60,000 nucleotides of DNA, from NCBI RefSeq assembly GCF_032854445.1, contig NC_088297.1, forward strand, positions 22,829,127 to 22,889,126. The letters are read 5' to 3'. This document shows, piece by piece, positions 46,440 to 57,575 of this stretch. Numbering within the stretch: position 1 is the stretch's first letter; each line of letters opens with the position of its first letter. This DNA comes from Liolophura sinensis (Eukaryota; Mollusca; Polyplacophora; Chitonida; Chitonidae). A model generated the notes under the pieces. That model saw nothing but the letters and a program-made list of their open reading frames with translations, searched no databases and was not told the origin of the DNA. The position numbers and the translations under genes are program-made.

Positions 46440-46745
46440 CTGTTACTGGTCGACAGTTCTGTCCAACATAGCCGGGGTTACACTGTCCTGTACACGTCCC
46501 AGTCGTCTTGTCACAGGCGGTTGACTGTCTGTTCGGACAGTTACAAATGTTCTGACACGTTTGTCCGTATCTACCAACTGGACATGTGACTGTATCAGGT
46601 TGGCAGTCTGGTCCAGTATAGCCGGGGTTACACTGTCCTGTACATGCCCCAGACGTCTTGTCACAGGAGGCTGCCACTCTGTTCGGACAGTTACAGGTGT
46701 TCTGACACGTCTGTCCGTATGTACCAACTGGACACTGTCCTGTAA
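46440..46745 (-). CDS. EGF-like exon e, two tandem EGF modules
   Basis: A 306-nt exon, 102 codons, phase 1 at both ends, with acceptor TTATATTTAACAG and donor G|GTACAT. It contains two nearly identical laminin/MEGF-type EGF repeats: CPVGTYGQTCQNTCNCPNR and CPVGRYGQTCQNICNCPNR, each followed by a CDKT..G.CTGQCNPGY segment. The pair looks like a fairly recent duplication inside a single exon, with no intron between the modules. The poly-C tract and a MITE-like element lie in the 3' intron. It joins in frame to 44205 (codon GCA). Confidence 0.88.
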
Positions 46746-47500
46746 CTGTTAAATATAAGGCGCAATACGTTCAGTCCTCAGGTATAAAGGGTGTAATTTT
46801 ATTAATTTTAAAGCTTGCCAGCGCGTGTTTAATGTTAGCACCACAAAATCAGCAAATGAATTTCAAAATTTCAGAGCATTACATCGTGCAAGATCAAAAA
46901 CACTGGAACACCAAACCCTCGAAAATAATAACAAAAAATTTTCATAATCCTAAATACATAGCAAACATTTTAAAAAGGTGAGAGTCCGAGGCTTCTGAGA
47001 TTGTAAGCCGAATTCTACACAATTTTGGATACAGCTTTGTCTGACAGATCCTCCCATCCCACTCGTCATCACAGCCCTCCAACCTTACCTATAGGTGTCT
47101 GACAGGTTCTCCCATCCCACTCGTCATCACGGCCCTCCAACCTAACCTTTAGGTGTCTGACAGGTTGTCCCCTCCCACTCGTCATCACGGCCCTCCAACC
47201 TTACCCACAGGTGTCTAACAAGTTCTCCCCTCCCACTCGTCATCACGGCCCTCCAACCTTACTTTCAGGTGTCTGACAAGTTCTCCCATCCCACTCGTCA
47301 TCACAGCCCTCCAACCTTACCTACAGGTGACTGACAGGTTCTCCCATCCCACTCGTTATCACGGCCCTCCAACCTAACCTTTAGGTGTCTGACAGGTTCT
47401 TCCATCCCACTCGTCATCACGACGCTCCAACCTTACCTACAGGTGTCTGACAGGTTTTCTCTTCCCACTTGTCATCACGGCCCTCCAACCTTACCTACAG

Positions 47501-48282
47501 GTGTGCGACAGATTCTCCCCTCCCACCCGTCATCACAGCTTTCCATTCTTACTTACAGGTGTGTTACAGATTTGCCCATCCCAGTATGACATCCTCCTAA
47601 TCTTACATATTTTTTACGTGGCTGACAGGTTCTCCCATCCCACTTGTCATCACAGCCCTCCAATTTTACCAGCAGCTGTCTGACATGTCCTTCCTTTTTA
47701 ACCCCCCCCCCCCCCCCCGATCCCGTCATCGCAGCAGTCCAATCTTACCTGCAGGTGTCTAAGAGGTTCTCCCATCCCACTCGTCATCACGGCCTTCCAA
47801 CCTTACCTACAGGTGTCTGACAGGTTCTCCCATCCCAGTATCACATCCTCCCATTCCATTCGTTATCACGGCTCTTCAACCTTACCTAAAGGTGTGCGAC
47901 AGATTTTCCCATCCCAGTATCACATCCTCCTAACCATACGTATATTTTACGTGTCTGACAGGTTCTCCCATCCCACTTGTCATCACGGCCCTTCAACCTT
48001 ACCTACAGGTGTGCGACAGATTTTCCCACCCCAGTATCACATTCTCCCATCCCACTTGTCATCAAAGCCTTCCAATGTTACCGTTAGGTGCCTGACAGAT
48101 TCTCCCATTCCACTCGTTATCACAGCCCTCCAATTTTACCTTCAGGTGTCTGACAGGTTCTCTCAGCCCAGTATCACATTCTCCCACCCCACCCGTCATC
48201 GCAGCCTTCCAACCTTACCTACAGGTGTGTGACAGGTTCTCCCATCCCACTTGTCATCACGGCCCTCCAACCTTACCTACAG
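47501..48282. repeat. Higher-order unit 1 within the 58-bp array
   Basis: This stretch is repeated with few differences starting at 48283, an offset of 782 bp. It includes a poly-C run of about 18 bases at 47702 and a run of variant units, so a block of about 13 basic units duplicated together. Confidence 0.85.
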
Positions 48283-49020
48283 GTGTGCGACAGATTCTCC
48301 CCTCCCACCCGTCATCACAGCTTTCCATTCTTACTTACAGGTGTGTTACAGATTTGCCCATCCCAGTATGACATCCTCCTAATCTTACATATTTTTTACG
48401 TGGCTGACAGGTTCTCCCATCCCACTTGTCATCACAGCCCTCCAATTTTACCAGCAGCTGTCTGACATGTCCTTCCTTTTTAACCCCCCCCCCCCCCCGC
48501 CCGATCCCGTCATCGCAGCAGTCCAATCTTACCTGCAGGTGTCTAAGAGGTTCTCCCATCCCACTCGTCATCACGGCCTTCCAACCTTACCTACAGGTGT
48601 CTGACAGGTTCTCCCATCCCAGTATCACATCCTCCCATTCCATTCGTTATCACGGCTCTTCAACCTTACCTAAAGGTGTGCGACAGATTTTCCCATCCCA
48701 GTATCACATCCTCCTAACCATACGTATATTTTACGTGTCTGACAGGTTCTCCCATCCCACTTGTCATCACGGCATTTCAACCTTACCTACAGGTGTGCGA
48801 CAGATTTTCCCATCCCAGTATCACATTCTCCCATCCCACTTGTCATCAAAGCCTTCCAATGTTACCGTTAGGTGCCTGACAGATTCTCCCATTCCACTCG
48901 TTATCACAGCCCTCCAATTTTACCTTCAGGTGTCTGACAGGTTCTCTCAGCCCAGTATCACATTCTCCCACCCCACCCGTCATCGCAGCCTTCCAACCTT
49001 ACCTACAGGTGTGTGACAGG
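48283..49020. repeat. Higher-order unit 2 within the 58-bp array
   Basis: Second copy of the 782-bp block. The poly-C run here (from 48485) is interrupted by a G. Differences from the first copy are few, indicating a recent event. Confidence 0.85.
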
Positions 49021-51496
49021 TTCTCCCATCCCAGAATCACATCCTCCCATCCCACTCGTCATCACAGCTTTCCAATCTTACATACAGGCGTGTGACAGAT
49101 TTTCCCATCCCAGTATTACATCCTCCTAATCTTACGTATATTTTACGTGTCTGACAGGTTCTCCCATCCCACTTGTCATAACAGCCTTCCAATGTTACCG
49201 TTAGGGGTCTGACAGATTCTCCCATTCCACTCGTCATCACAGACCTCCAATTTTACCTTCAGGTGTCTGACAGGTTCTCTCATCCCAGTATCACATTCTC
49301 CCATCCCACTCGTCATCACGGCCCTCCAATCTTACCTGCAGGTGTCTGACAGGTTCTCCCGTTCCACTCGTCATTACAGCCCTCCAATTTTACCTTCAGG
49401 TGTCTGACAGGTTCTCTCAGCCCAGTATCACATTCTCCCACCCCACTCGTCATCACTGCCCTCCAGTCTTACCTGCAGGTGTCTGACAGGTTCTCCCATC
49501 CCACTCGTAATCACGGCCTTCCATCCTTACCTACAGGTTTTTGACAGATTCTCCCATCCCAGGATCACATCCTCCCATCCCAGTCGTCATCACGACCCTT
49601 CAACCTTACCTACAGTTGTGTGACAGATTTTCCCATCCTAATAATACATTCTTCTAATCTTACGTATATTTTACGTGCCTGACAGGTTCACCCATCCCAC
49701 TCATCATCATGGCCTTCCAGTTTTACCTGCAGCTGTCTGACATGTCCTTCCTTTTTAAACCCCCTCCCCCACTCCCGTCATCACTGCCCTCCAATCTTAC
49801 CTGCAGGCGTCTGACACGTTCTCCCATCCCACTCGTCATCACAGCCTTCCAGATTTACCTGCAGGTGTCTGACATGTCCTTCCTTTTTAACCCCCCTCTC
49901 CCTCTCCCGTCATCACAGCAATCCAATCTTACTTGCAGGTGTCTGACAGGTTCTCCCATCCCACTCATCACCACGGCCCTCCATCCTTACCTACAGGTGT
50001 CTAACAGGTTCTCCCATCCTACTCGTCATCACGGCCTTCCAACCTTTCCTACAGGTGTCTGACAGGTTCTCCCATCCCAGTATTACATCCTCACACCCCA
50101 CTGGTCATCACGGCCCTCCAACCTTACATACAGGTGTGCGACAGATTTTCCCATCCTAGTATTACATCCTCTTAATCTTACGTATATTTTACGTGTCTGA
50201 CAGCTTCACCCATCCTACTCGTCATCACAGCCTTCCAATTTTACCTTTAGGTGTCTGACAGATTCTCCTATCCCACTCGTCATCACAGCCCTCCAATTTT
50301 ACCTTCAGGTGTCTGACTGGTTCTCTCATCCCAGTATCACATTCTCCCATCCCACTCGTCATCACAGCCCTCCAATCTTACCTACAGGTGTCTGACAGGT
50401 TCTTCCATCCCACTCATCATCATGGCCCTCCATCCTTACCTACAGGTGTGTAACAGGTTCTCCCATCCTACTCGTCATCACGGCCCTCCATCCTTACCTA
50501 AAGGTGTCTCACAGGTTCTCCCATCCTAGTATCACATTCTCCCATCCCACTCGTCATTACGACCCTTCAACCTTGCCTACCGTTGTGTGACAGATTTTCC
50601 CATCCCAGTATTACATCGTCCTAATCTTACGTATATTTTACGTGTCTGACAGGTTCTCCCATCCCACTTGTCATCACGACCCTTCACTCTAACCTACAGG
50701 TGTGCGACAGATTCTCCCCTCCCACCCGTCATCACAGCCCTGACAGGTTCTCTCATCCCAGTATCACATTCTCCCATTTCACTCGTCATCACGGCCTTCC
50801 AACCTTACCATCAGGTGTCTGACAGATTCTCCCATCCCACTCGTCATCACGGCCCTCCAACCTTACCTACAGGTGTGCGACAGATTCTCCCCTCCCACCC
50901 GTCATCACAGCTTTCCAATCTTACATACAGGCGTGTGACAGATTGTCCCATCCCAGTATTACATCCTCCTAATCTTACGTATATTTTACGTGTCTGACAG
51001 GTTCTTTCATCCCATTCGTCATCACAGCCCTCCAATTTTTCCTTTAGGTGGGCGACAAATTCTCCCCTCCCACCCGTCATCACAGACTTCCAATCTTACA
51101 AACACCGGCCTGACAGATTCTCACCTCCCACCCGTCATCACAGCCTTCCGATCTTACCTGCAGCTTTCTGACATGTTTCCCCCCCGCCCCCCCGTCATCG
51201 CAGTTCTCCATTCTTACCTGCAGGTGTCTGACAGGTTCTCCCCTCCCACCCGTCATCACAGCTTTCCAATCTTACCTGCAGGTGTCTGACAGGTTTTCCC
51301 TTCCCACTCGTCATCAGAGCCTTCCAATCTTACCTGCGGGTGTCTGACAGGTTCTTCCTTCCCACTCGTCATCAGAGCCTTCCAATCTTACCTGCAGGTG
51401 TCTGACAGGCTCTTCCTTCCCACCCGTCACCACAACTTTCCAATCTTACCTGCAGGCTCTCCCTTCCCACCCGTCATCACAACTTTCCAATCTTAC

Positions 51497-51628
51497 CTGA
51501 AGGCGTCTGACAGGTTCTCCCTTCCCACCCCTGAGTGCATCTTCCCGAACAGTCTTCTGTTCCACAGGATTTTCTAAAATTACAGTGACAGTCTTCTCCA
51601 CATTTCGTTCGACTTGATAATGTACACC
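51497..51628 (-). CDS. EGF-like exon d, source of the 58-bp array
   Basis: A 132-nt exon, 44 codons, phase 1 at both ends, with acceptor CACTACATTGTAG and donor CAG|GTAAGA. It encodes CTLSSRTKCGEDCHC, then CGTEDCSGRC and TQGWEGRTCQTPS. The KCGEDCHC start is shared with exon a, so the two modules are related. Its last 34 nt (the GWEGRTCQTPS codons), its donor and 24 nt of intron form the unit of the 58-bp array that fills the downstream intron. If this donor is skipped, the frame meets TGA after seven codons (GKIGKL then stop). Confidence 0.85.
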
Positions 51629-51947
51629 CTACAATGTAGTGAGAAAGAGGCATTGTTAATGGGTCATAACAGGGGTGGATAAAAGACGAAACAAAAAGAA
51701 CGAATGTCTGCTCTCAGTGTTTGTGAGACGTTTGTGACGCTGATCGGTCGTCGGTCGATTTCTTGCACAGTCGTTGAAGGCCGTTTGTCTCCCATATATA
51801 TGCGAATGCATATCTGCAGGCCAGGTATGAGAAAATTCCTCAGTAACTTGCCCAAGGTCGATAGTTTAACCCAAACACCCAGATGTCTTTCACCCATAAA
51901 ACAAACCACCATCGTATATGAGAACAATTCTTTGCACTTTAATGCTG

Positions 51948-52565
51948 ACCCACAATTGGAGACCGACCCACAACTGGAGACCGATCCACACCTGGAGACT
52001 AACCCACACCTGGAGATCGACCCACACCTGGACACCGATCCACACCTGGATCCCGATCCAAACCTGCATACCGACCCACACCTGGAGACCGATCCACACC
52101 TGGAGATTAACCCACACCTGGAGATCGACACACACCTGGACACCGATTCACACCTGGATCCCGATCCACACCTGGATCCCGATCCAAACCTGTATACCGA
52201 CCCACACCTGGAGACTGATCCACACCTGGATAACGATTTACACCTGGATTGCGATTCACACCTGAATACCGATTCACACCTGGATACCGATTTACACCTG
52301 GATACCGATTCACACCTGGATACCGATTCACACCTGCATACCGACCTACACCTGGAGACTGATCCACACCTGGATTCCGATTCACACCTGGATTCCGATT
52401 CACACCTGGATACCGATGCACACCTGGATACCGACACCCACCTGGATACTGATCCATACCTGGATACCGACCCACACTTGGAGACCGATCCACACCTGGA
52501 TCATTTCTCCGACCTACATGTAGATATATTAATTTGCACCTGATCCAAATTCGCACTCGGATACT
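51948..52565. repeat. 18-bp minisatellite (CACACCTGGATACCGATT)
   Basis: About 34 copies of an 18-bp unit with variants GGAGACCGATC and GGATTCCGATT. The unit is six codons, so it gives long open frames on both strands (HLDTDP on plus). It lies in the intron between EGF exons c and d. Confidence 0.93.
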
Positions 52566-52700
52566 GATGGAAAAACTACCAACCCACCAAATAAATCATG
52601 AACATTTCAGGTAGCCGGTTAACCGGGATAAAAAGGAAAAGCTAGGGATGAAGTATTAAATGGATGAAAGCAAAATGTACATATATGTGTGAATACTAAC

Positions 52701-52835
52701 TAGTTTGGCAGGCGGGTCCAGTCCATTCGTCCGCACAGTCCCCTAGACACTGACCATCGGAATTTCGACACTGAACACCCTTCGCACAGTGACAGGACCC
52801 AGTGCAGTTGAGGCCAAACGTGTTTGACGGACAGT
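52701..52835 (-). CDS. EGF-like exon c
   Basis: A 135-nt exon, 45 codons, phase 1 at both ends, with acceptor CATCTGTCTTTGCAG and donor A|GTTAGT. It encodes one EGF-like module: CPSNTFGLNCTGSCHCAKG, then QCRNSDGQCLGDCADEW and TGPACQT. The CxxNTFGxNC opening is typical of MEGF/Tie/scavenger-receptor EGF repeats. It joins in frame to the next exon at 51628 (codon AGG). The intron on its 3' side holds an 18-bp minisatellite. Confidence 0.85.
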
Positions 52836-52908
52836 CTGCAAAGACAGATGTGTAGAACGAATGAGGAAATGATTAGTGCGTTTTGTTTTACGTAATTCTG
52901 TGTTATAT

Positions 52909-52962
52909 TACAGGTTGTTTATGACTATCCTGTTCATTGTACGATTGATCATAATTTGTCTG
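52909..52962. repeat. Dispersed direct repeat, copy 1
   Basis: TTACAGGTTGTTTATGACTA and GATTGATCATAATTTGTCTG recur at 53484-53540 with a few changes, about 575 bp apart. Origin unknown. Confidence 0.75.
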
Positions 52963-53483
52963 GACTTCTGCATGTGTAATTTAACCGCGCTGTGGTACTC
53001 AAGCTGTCGCCGGTGAAATCGCACCCTAGTAATATTATGCATTTAAAGCTAGTTCAGGAATACCCCAAGCGTCGATAACGTTGGTTGCATCCTCTGTTTT
53101 ACCATTGAAAAACTCTCCAAAAGTATCATTGTCTTGTACCAGTATGATAGGATAGGCCTGAAAGTTTTTGATCTCATGTCTTTTTATGTGCGGTTGATAC
53201 TCCGAGGAGGCAATGCGGGTAACGAGTTATGCTCTAAATGTATTCAGTTTTCTGTGTCTAGCTTGTTGTAAACATCTCTGGGTCTCCGTGTGTTCTAGCT
53301 TACAGGGTAATTCGGATTTCACTTCATGTAAACATCGGTTATAAACATTTGCACATTGCACAGGTATTTCCATTTGTTGGTTATTGCTGTATAATTCACA
53401 CGTTTATTTTCCTTGATTTTGATGAACCAGTTAGTCATAAAATTGTTTTCAATACAATTTTATTTTTGTGGGTGCATGTTATG

Positions 53484-53540
53484 TTACAGGTTGTTTATGA
53501 TTATCTTGTTTATTATACGCTTGATCATAATTTGTCTGTT
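53484..53540. repeat. Dispersed direct repeat, copy 2
   Basis: Second copy of the segment at 52909: TTACAGGTTGTTTATGATTA and CTTGATCATAATTTGTCTG. Confidence 0.75.
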
Positions 53541-54302
53541 CTTTACACATTTGTCTGTCTTTATACTTCCTATCTCTAAATCACGTGACTTGATTGATAA
53601 AGCTCTCTGATCAGTGAAGGTAGATTTAGAAGATCGGGTTGTGCCAGGTTTGTGAATCTGTTGGAAATACAAGTTTAAAACTGTGCATGCGCCTTTGTTT
53701 GTGTATGCAAGTATGCAATATCTGGTCAGGACATGGTGCTAGGGATCTGCAACTTGCTAGTTTTAACAGTGTAGAAAACATACAAATTACATAAAATTTC
53801 AGACTGAGAAAAGAGTGAGAAAGTAAATGTGGTCTTCAATATTTTTTTCGATTGAATATATGAAAAAGTGCACTTAAAAATACTTTCATGTTGCAAGTAT
53901 CTGAGACAACCTCTTGGCTTAATAATGTTATCAATGGAGATGTAACACATTTAATAAATATATTTGCTCTGGAAATTAGTCCTTTCAGCTAAAAAATGTG
54001 TTCAACAATTTACGTCTAAATAAATGCATTAGACATACATCACATCTTTATTTAGTGCTTGGTCATGTGAAGACGATATGAACCGAGAGGTGGTGCAAAA
54101 TACCCAGCATATAAAAATATTAGCAATTACTCTTTCCTCCTAACACAAAACATCGAAAAAAAATATAAAAGACCATATTCGCAAATAAGTTTGCACGCTC
54201 CTTCATCTAATTTTGACATCATTTTTATGTTTTTTTTTCTCTTTTAAAGCATTTCCATGAACCGCTGGAAAAGAACCCTAACTGGGATAAAATGACGAGA
54301 GG

Positions 54303-54468
54303 CCGTGTTTTCATCCGGTCACGAGTGACCATTTCCCAACTATCACATTGCTGTTGGTGTTCTAGTTTTACTCTCTATGTTGTAGCCGTATTTTCACCGG
54401 TCACGAGTGACCATTTCCCAACTATCACACTGCTGTTGGTGTTCTAGCTTTACTCTCTATGTTTCATA
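54303..54468. repeat. Tandem duplication of about 82 bp with palindrome
   Basis: Two copies of a segment containing CCGGTCACGAGTGACCATTT and CTGTTGGTGTTCTAG. GGTCACGAGTGACC is a near-perfect inverted repeat present in both. It lies in an intron, and no function is assigned. Confidence 0.85.
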
Positions 54469-54986
54469 TTAAAGTGACAATGGCAGTGCCGCATTCACAT
54501 CGTCGCAAGAACTTGTTAAAATCGGAACAGCTGTCTTTCGACACAAAAGTGATAACAGACACTTTTTAAACCAGATAAAATTAACAAAAATCAGGAAAAA
54601 ATTGAAAATCACATTATTTTCAGCCATTGCTACGTCAATAATGGATTGAAGCGTAACGTCTAGAGTGTTACAATGTTTCAGTTTCTGTAATGTAATGTCT
54701 ACAATGTGTTGTCAGAATGATGAGCTAAATGCACGGCTGTCTGACTGTAACTAGTCAAGCCGCCAGACGGTACCGTGGTAAACCGTTCTAAACTAGTACT
54801 CGGACTAGTATGCCAGAGTTTGAAATGGAATGCTTTGCGACATCAGCTTTGGACATCATGGACGGAGCGGCATGCACAACAATCTAAGACTAACTTTTGA
54901 ATTTACATACTTATGCATGCTTGGGTTTTTACGTCGTACCTCAGTCCATTAGGTCACCGAAGCGGCCTCACTAAGACTTGACTTAC

Positions 54987-55124
54987 TTGTTTGACAGCCT
55001 GTACCCATAGCTCCGGGTTCACAACCGCTGACACAGAATCCGTTCAGTCTGTTACATGCTTCGGTTTGATTGGCACACCGACAACTAAATGCACAGTTGG
55101 GTCCGAATTTGCCGTTTTCACAAA
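54987..55124 (-). CDS. EGF-like exon b (possible first coding exon)
   Basis: A 138-nt exon, 46 codons, phase 1 at both ends, with eight cysteines: CENGKFGPNCAFSCRC, then ACNRLNGFC and CEPGAMGTGCQTS. The donor is A|GTAAGT. The acceptor candidate TTCTTCTCTTCACAG is excellent. However, the frame stays open upstream to an ATG at 55198-55200 and gives MNWPVGNLSICG followed by a hydrophobic run AVKFLTVAVLLFTV, which looks like a secretory signal peptide. Either this is an internal exon starting at 55124, or it is a first exon reaching 55200. The MITE-like element starts 4 bp upstream of that ATG. The downstream junction to 52835 gives codon AAC in frame. Confidence 0.8.
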
Positions 55125-55203
55125 CTGTGAAGAGAAGAACAGCTACTGTCAGGAATTTGACCGCCCCGCAAATAGACAAATTTCCAACAGGCCAGTTCAT
55201 CTT

Positions 55204-55459
55204 CACTCAAAAAAGTAGCCTGTTAACTTTAACAGAAAGTCTGTTGTCTGAGTGATGCTTGGATGTATTCTGCTATTGTAACTGATTTTTCTGTGGCATA
55301 TATCACGCATATTCTATCAATTCAGCATAGAGATTTTGTGAGACTAACAGGATTTTATGTGGAATTGACACAGTAATAATAATATAATAACAGAATACAT
55401 TCTAGCATGAGATCACTCATACACCAGACTTTCAGTTAAAATAAACAGATTTTTGAGTG
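55204..55459. mobile_element. MITE-like palindromic element 2, 256 bp
   Basis: Same family as 45846: starts CACTCAAAAA, ends TTTTTGAGTG, with AGTCTGTTGTCTGAGTGATG near one end. A target duplication is not obvious. Its left end lies 4 bp from the ATG of the possible signal-peptide exon. Confidence 0.83.
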
Positions 55460-55894
55460 ATTGAATTAACTCATACTGTGGAAATCTGAAAGTACGCCAA
55501 GCCCATATCCCGGAAACCGACCCTTCCAAAATTGGATACGCCTGGTAATTTTTGTTTCCTATGCGCGTCGGTATAATGTATCTGTATTTACATGTATCAA
55601 CACATACGCACATCCTGGTTTTGTTACAACACAAAACAAGACACCAGTGTAAAAAACACGAACAAATATGCAAACAGCAAAAGGACTAAACATAGCAGAA
55701 ATCGGACCCAATTTAATCTTTCGGTCGAAACCTTGATTTAATTTGAATCTCATTTGTGTTCGCTACAAATGAGAAATAGTCTGAAAATATTGCTCAGTCA
55801 AGGAAAACCTGTCTAAAACAGCAGTACTTATATAATGATTTGATCAATAAATGTATACTGTATTTATCATATAAGCTAGAAAGTAAAAAGCCTA

Positions 55895-56092
55895 AAAAAT
55901 CCAGCTCATGCTGTCTTCTTCTCCGTTCTTATTTGGGAAAGTCTGCCAGCAACCTGCGTATAGTCGTGGGTTTTTACCGGTCTCTGCCGGTTTCCTCTCA
56001 CAATAATGCTGACCGCCTTCGTACAGGCCTGAGTAAAATACATTGTATTCTAGGGTACGGCGTAAAATTCTAGTGAAATAATAAATAATGCT
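55895..56092 (+). mobile_element. SINE 3' part, plus strand, diverged
   Basis: CAGCAACCTGCGTATAGTCG, CACAATAATGCTGACCGCC, GGTACGGCGTAAAATTC and an AATAAATAA-type tail. The head is missing. Confidence 0.8.
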
Positions 56093-56514
56093 ATAGAAAG
56101 TAAATAATGGTAAGGAAATATTTCAAAGGGAAAGAGAAAAGACATGAAATAATTTAAAGGCTAAATATTAGTGACAATAAATCATGCACCATCAAGTCAA
56201 ATTTATACCAAATAGTTTCCAAGTGAATTAATATTTTTGCTTATGATTGGTTTTGTACTTTATGATTCGTTCAGGTTTGAACTGTATCATGTGTTTAACG
56301 TGAAGATTAAGTTTGTTGCCAGGCCAGAGTATTAGGGTATGATCAGTTAGTTATTGACTGGCCTGCAATTTTACATGTGGTATCCGGTACTTATGTTAAA
56401 TCTTATGCCCAAGTGTGCTCACAACACAGGCTGTATAATAAGTATGTACCAAATATGTTCTTGCTATATGCGTAGCCTGCAAATCAAGTTATATTTATCC
56501 GCGCAAACAAACTG

Positions 56515-57575
56515 TTACATATTTGTGTTCAAATCAGCATGGTATGTAAATCAGGCTGTGATATATGTATCCACAAATCAGCATTGTATGTAAATCATAC
56601 CGTTATATATGTGTGTACAAATCAGTATTGTTTGTAAATCAGGCTGTTATATATGTATCCACAAATCAGCATTGTATCTAAATCATACCGTTATATATAA
56701 GTGTACAAATCAGCATTGTTTGTAAATCAGGCTGTTATATATGTATCCACAAATCAGCATGGTATGTAAATCATACCGTTATATATGTGTGTACAAATCA
56801 GCATTGTTTGTAAATTATACCTTTAAATATAAGTGTACAAATCAGCATTGTTTGTAAATCGGGCTGTTATATATGTGTGTACAAATCAGCATTGTATGTA
56901 AATTATACTGTTATATATGTGTGTACAAATCAGCTTTGTATGTAAATGATACTTTTATATATGTGCGTGCAAATCAGAATTGTATGTAAATTATACTGTT
57001 ATATATGTGTGTACAAATCAGCATTGTATGTAAATGATACTGTTATATATGTGTGTACAAATCAGCATTGTTTGTAAATCAGGCTGTTATATATGTGCGT
57101 GCAAATCAGAATTGCATGTACATCAGACTGTTATATATGTGTGTACAAATCAGCATTGTTTGTAAATCAGGCTGTTATATATGTATTCACAAATCAGCAT
57201 TGTATGTAAATCATACCGTTATATATAAGTGTACAAATCAGCATTGTTTGTAAATCAGGCTGTTATATATGTATCCACAAATCAGCATTGTATGTAAATT
57301 ATACTGTTATATATGTGTGTACAAATCAGCATTGTTTGTAAATCAGGCTGTTATATATGTGCGTGCAAATCAGAATTGCATGTACATCAGACTGTTATAT
57401 ATGTGTGTACAAATCAGCATTATTTGTAAATCAGACTGTTATATATGTGTGTACAAATCAGCATTATTTGTAAATCAGACTGTTATATATGTGTGTACAA
57501 ATCAGCATTGTGCGTAAATCGTACTATCATATTTGTACTAACCAGGCTATTATATATGTGTATACAAATTATAAT
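56515..57575. repeat. 44-bp minisatellite
   Basis: Unit about ATATATGTGTGTACAAATCA, GCATTGTATGTAAATCATAC, TGTT, roughly 24 copies. Two subtypes alternate (AAATCATACC and AAATCAGGCTG). It lies in the intron between EGF exons a and b. Confidence 0.92.

Larger units (their letters stand above)
47038..51496 (-). repeat. 58-bp minisatellite made from exon d 3' end plus 5' splice site
   Basis: About 4.4 kb of tandem units. Read on the minus strand, a unit is GGGTGGGAGGGGAGAACCTG, then TCAGACACCTGCAG, then GTAAGATTGGAAAGC and GTGATGAC. That is the last 34 nt of EGF exon d, its GT donor and 24 nt of intron. Most units keep CAG|GTAAGA or TAG|GTAAGG. Variant units carry a second motif (CAGTATCACATCCTCC on the plus strand) or TACGTATATTTTACGT near the donor. 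The array starts directly at the true donor of exon d. By length there is room for roughly 75 units; I did not count them exactly. Confidence 0.93.
52836..54986 (-). other. Intron between EGF exons b and c
   Basis: 2.15 kb, AT-rich, with two pairs of direct repeats (52909/53484 and the 82-bp tandem at 54303). No exon or element recognised otherwise. Confidence 0.65.

Noticed and set aside
47501-51289. Many plus- and minus-strand frames of 70 to 200 codons in the 58-bp array
   Set aside because: The unit is 58 bp, so frames rotate. The frames are by-products of the array. The minus-strand GRTCQT motif is a relic of exon d.
47038-51496. CRISPR-like regular array
   Set aside because: Units are contiguous without unique spacers, the genome is eukaryotic, and the unit derives from the neighbouring exon.
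51704-52543. Long open frames on both strands (279 and 257 codons)
   Set aside because: They arise from the 18-bp repeat, a multiple of three without stops. No family match, and it lies in an intron of the minus-strand gene.
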